Notes under the pieces: generated by a model
The model's input: only the letters and a program-made list of their open reading frames with translations
Databases searched by the model: none
Told to the model about the DNA's origin: nothing
Source of the DNA: Acetobacteraceae bacterium
GTDB taxonomy: Bacteria; Pseudomonadota; Alphaproteobacteria; Acetobacterales; Acetobacteraceae
NCBI GenBank assembly: GCA_027482245.1
Contig: JAIXWG010000038.1
Span: forward strand, 124,001-188,000
DNA length: 64,000 nucleotides
Direction: 5' to 3'
Shown here: positions 63,405 to 64,000 of the stretch, piece after piece
How the letters are laid out: the number at the start of each line of letters is the position of its first letter
Numbering within the stretch: the stretch's first letter is position 1
Translations under genes and position numbers: made by a program

Positions 63405-64000
63405 GATGATGAAGCGCAGGACCCTTCTGGCCGCCTCGGGCGGCCTCCTCGCCCTGCCCGCGCTTGCGCAGGCGCGGGAGATCGTGATCGGCCTCACCAT
63501 GGTGAAGTCGGGGCCGCTGAAGACGCCGGGTGAGGCGACGGAGACCTGCGTGGACATCGCGGTCGCCGAGATCAACGCCGCCGGCGGCATCAATGGCCGC
63601 CCGATCCGGATCGAGAAGTTCGACACGGGGTCGGACCCGCGCCAGGCCGCGACGGCCGCGCAGAAATTCGCGCGCGACGACAACGCGCTGGCGATCATCG
63701 GGCCCTTCTCCTCCGGCGAATCGGCGGTGGCCTTCCCGGTCGGCGAAAGGCTCGGGATCGTGCAGATCTCCAACTCCGCCTCCCAGCCCGGGCTCACCGG
63801 CAATTTCAGCTATGCCTGGCGGCTGACGGAAGATGAGGGCAAGCAGTTCGGGCGGCTGCTGACCTCGCTCACCCGGAAGGGCGTGCCGGCGAGCAAGGCG
63901 GAGATCATGTTCATCTCCGATGAGCGCATCTCCAACATCACCGCGACCCAGTTCTATCCGGGCCTGCTGCGCTCCCGGAACATTGCGTTCGGGGAGCCGG
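63405..64000 (+). CDS. ABC transporter substrate-binding protein (branched-chain type), N-terminal part
   Basis: First 198 residues of a Peripla_BP_6 receptor that runs off the right edge. Signal MMKRRTLLAASGGLLALPALAQ (split MMKRRTLLAASGG / LLALPALAQ) is followed by EIVIGLTMVKSGPLKTPGEA, EINAAGGINGRPIRIEKFD (fits the usual NAAGGINGR) and IIGPFSSGESAVAFPV. ATG could be 63396, 63405 or 63408; 63405 best fits the ribosome site GAGG. It is the receptor for the importer 60080-63394, placed last instead of first as in the other importer. Confidence 0.9.

Overview
The window is GC-rich, gene-dense DNA from a bacterium, most likely an alphaproteobacterium of the Roseomonas/Acetobacteraceae type. That placement is an inference from composition, from many Bug-type solute receptors and orphan catabolic operons, and from the mix of IclR and LysR regulators; there is no rRNA or housekeeping phylogenetic marker. 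I found no tRNA, rRNA, CRISPR array, insertion sequence, prophage gene or U-tract terminator. No gene-free stretch exceeds 300 bases; the longest is 14326-14604.

Left part (1-15603): two hydantoinase/oxoprolinase (HyuA-HyuB) loci. The first (minus strand, running off the left edge) lies beside a LysR regulator and a divergent three-subunit flavoprotein dehydrogenase of the HcnABC/opine-oxidase/hydroxyproline-dehydrogenase type. The second is controlled by a divergent IclR regulator and continues into an unknown 132-residue protein, a fumarylacetoacetate-hydrolase-family enzyme, a Bug receptor and a metallo-beta-lactamase-fold hydrolase. Both look like uptake and ring opening of cyclic amides or amino-acid derivatives.

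15605-23270: LysR, CoA-transferase, a complete branched-chain-amino-acid-type ABC importer (receptor, two permeases, two ATPases) and an Asp/Glu-racemase-superfamily protein that lacks the usual catalytic cysteines.

23363-32438: one compact chemosensory operon: STAS protein, CheY, CheA, CheW, a membrane chemoreceptor, a second CheW, CheR, CheB, and a 570-residue coiled-coil protein. The last carries two receptor-tip-like segments, a CheZ-like DxTxQ motif and a CheZ-like acidic C-terminal tail. No flagellar or pilus genes accompany it. This last gene is the most interesting item in the window.

32541-48239: catabolic modules. A quinone-oxidoreductase/IclR pair faces a nine-gene minus-strand operon (42648 down to 34328) with four Bug receptors, an amidohydrolase, a 2-hydroxyacid dehydrogenase, an SDR, an NTF2-like protein and a PrpD-family protein. 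Another IclR module joins a bicupin protein, an HpcH/HpaI aldolase and a DUF6282 protein. Palindromes of the form TTCCG-N5-CGGAA mark the promoters of these modules and suggest local IclR regulons.

48257-58226: DUF2141 protein, GNAT acetyltransferase, a LysR with two tandem DNA-binding domains, then an amidohydrolase / decarboxylase-like / Bug / oligopeptide-type receptor / FAD oxidoreductase operon, and a convergent CoA-transferase-Bug pair. 58345-64000: an ABC-F ribosome-associated ATPase with a strong hairpin just upstream, then a second branched-chain-type ABC importer whose receptor gene runs off the right edge.

Overall the window reads as an accessory catabolic region: seven Bug receptors without any TctA/TctB permease, four other solute receptors, two ABC importers, and many small acid, amide or CoA-linked enzymes whose actual substrates cannot be read from sequence.
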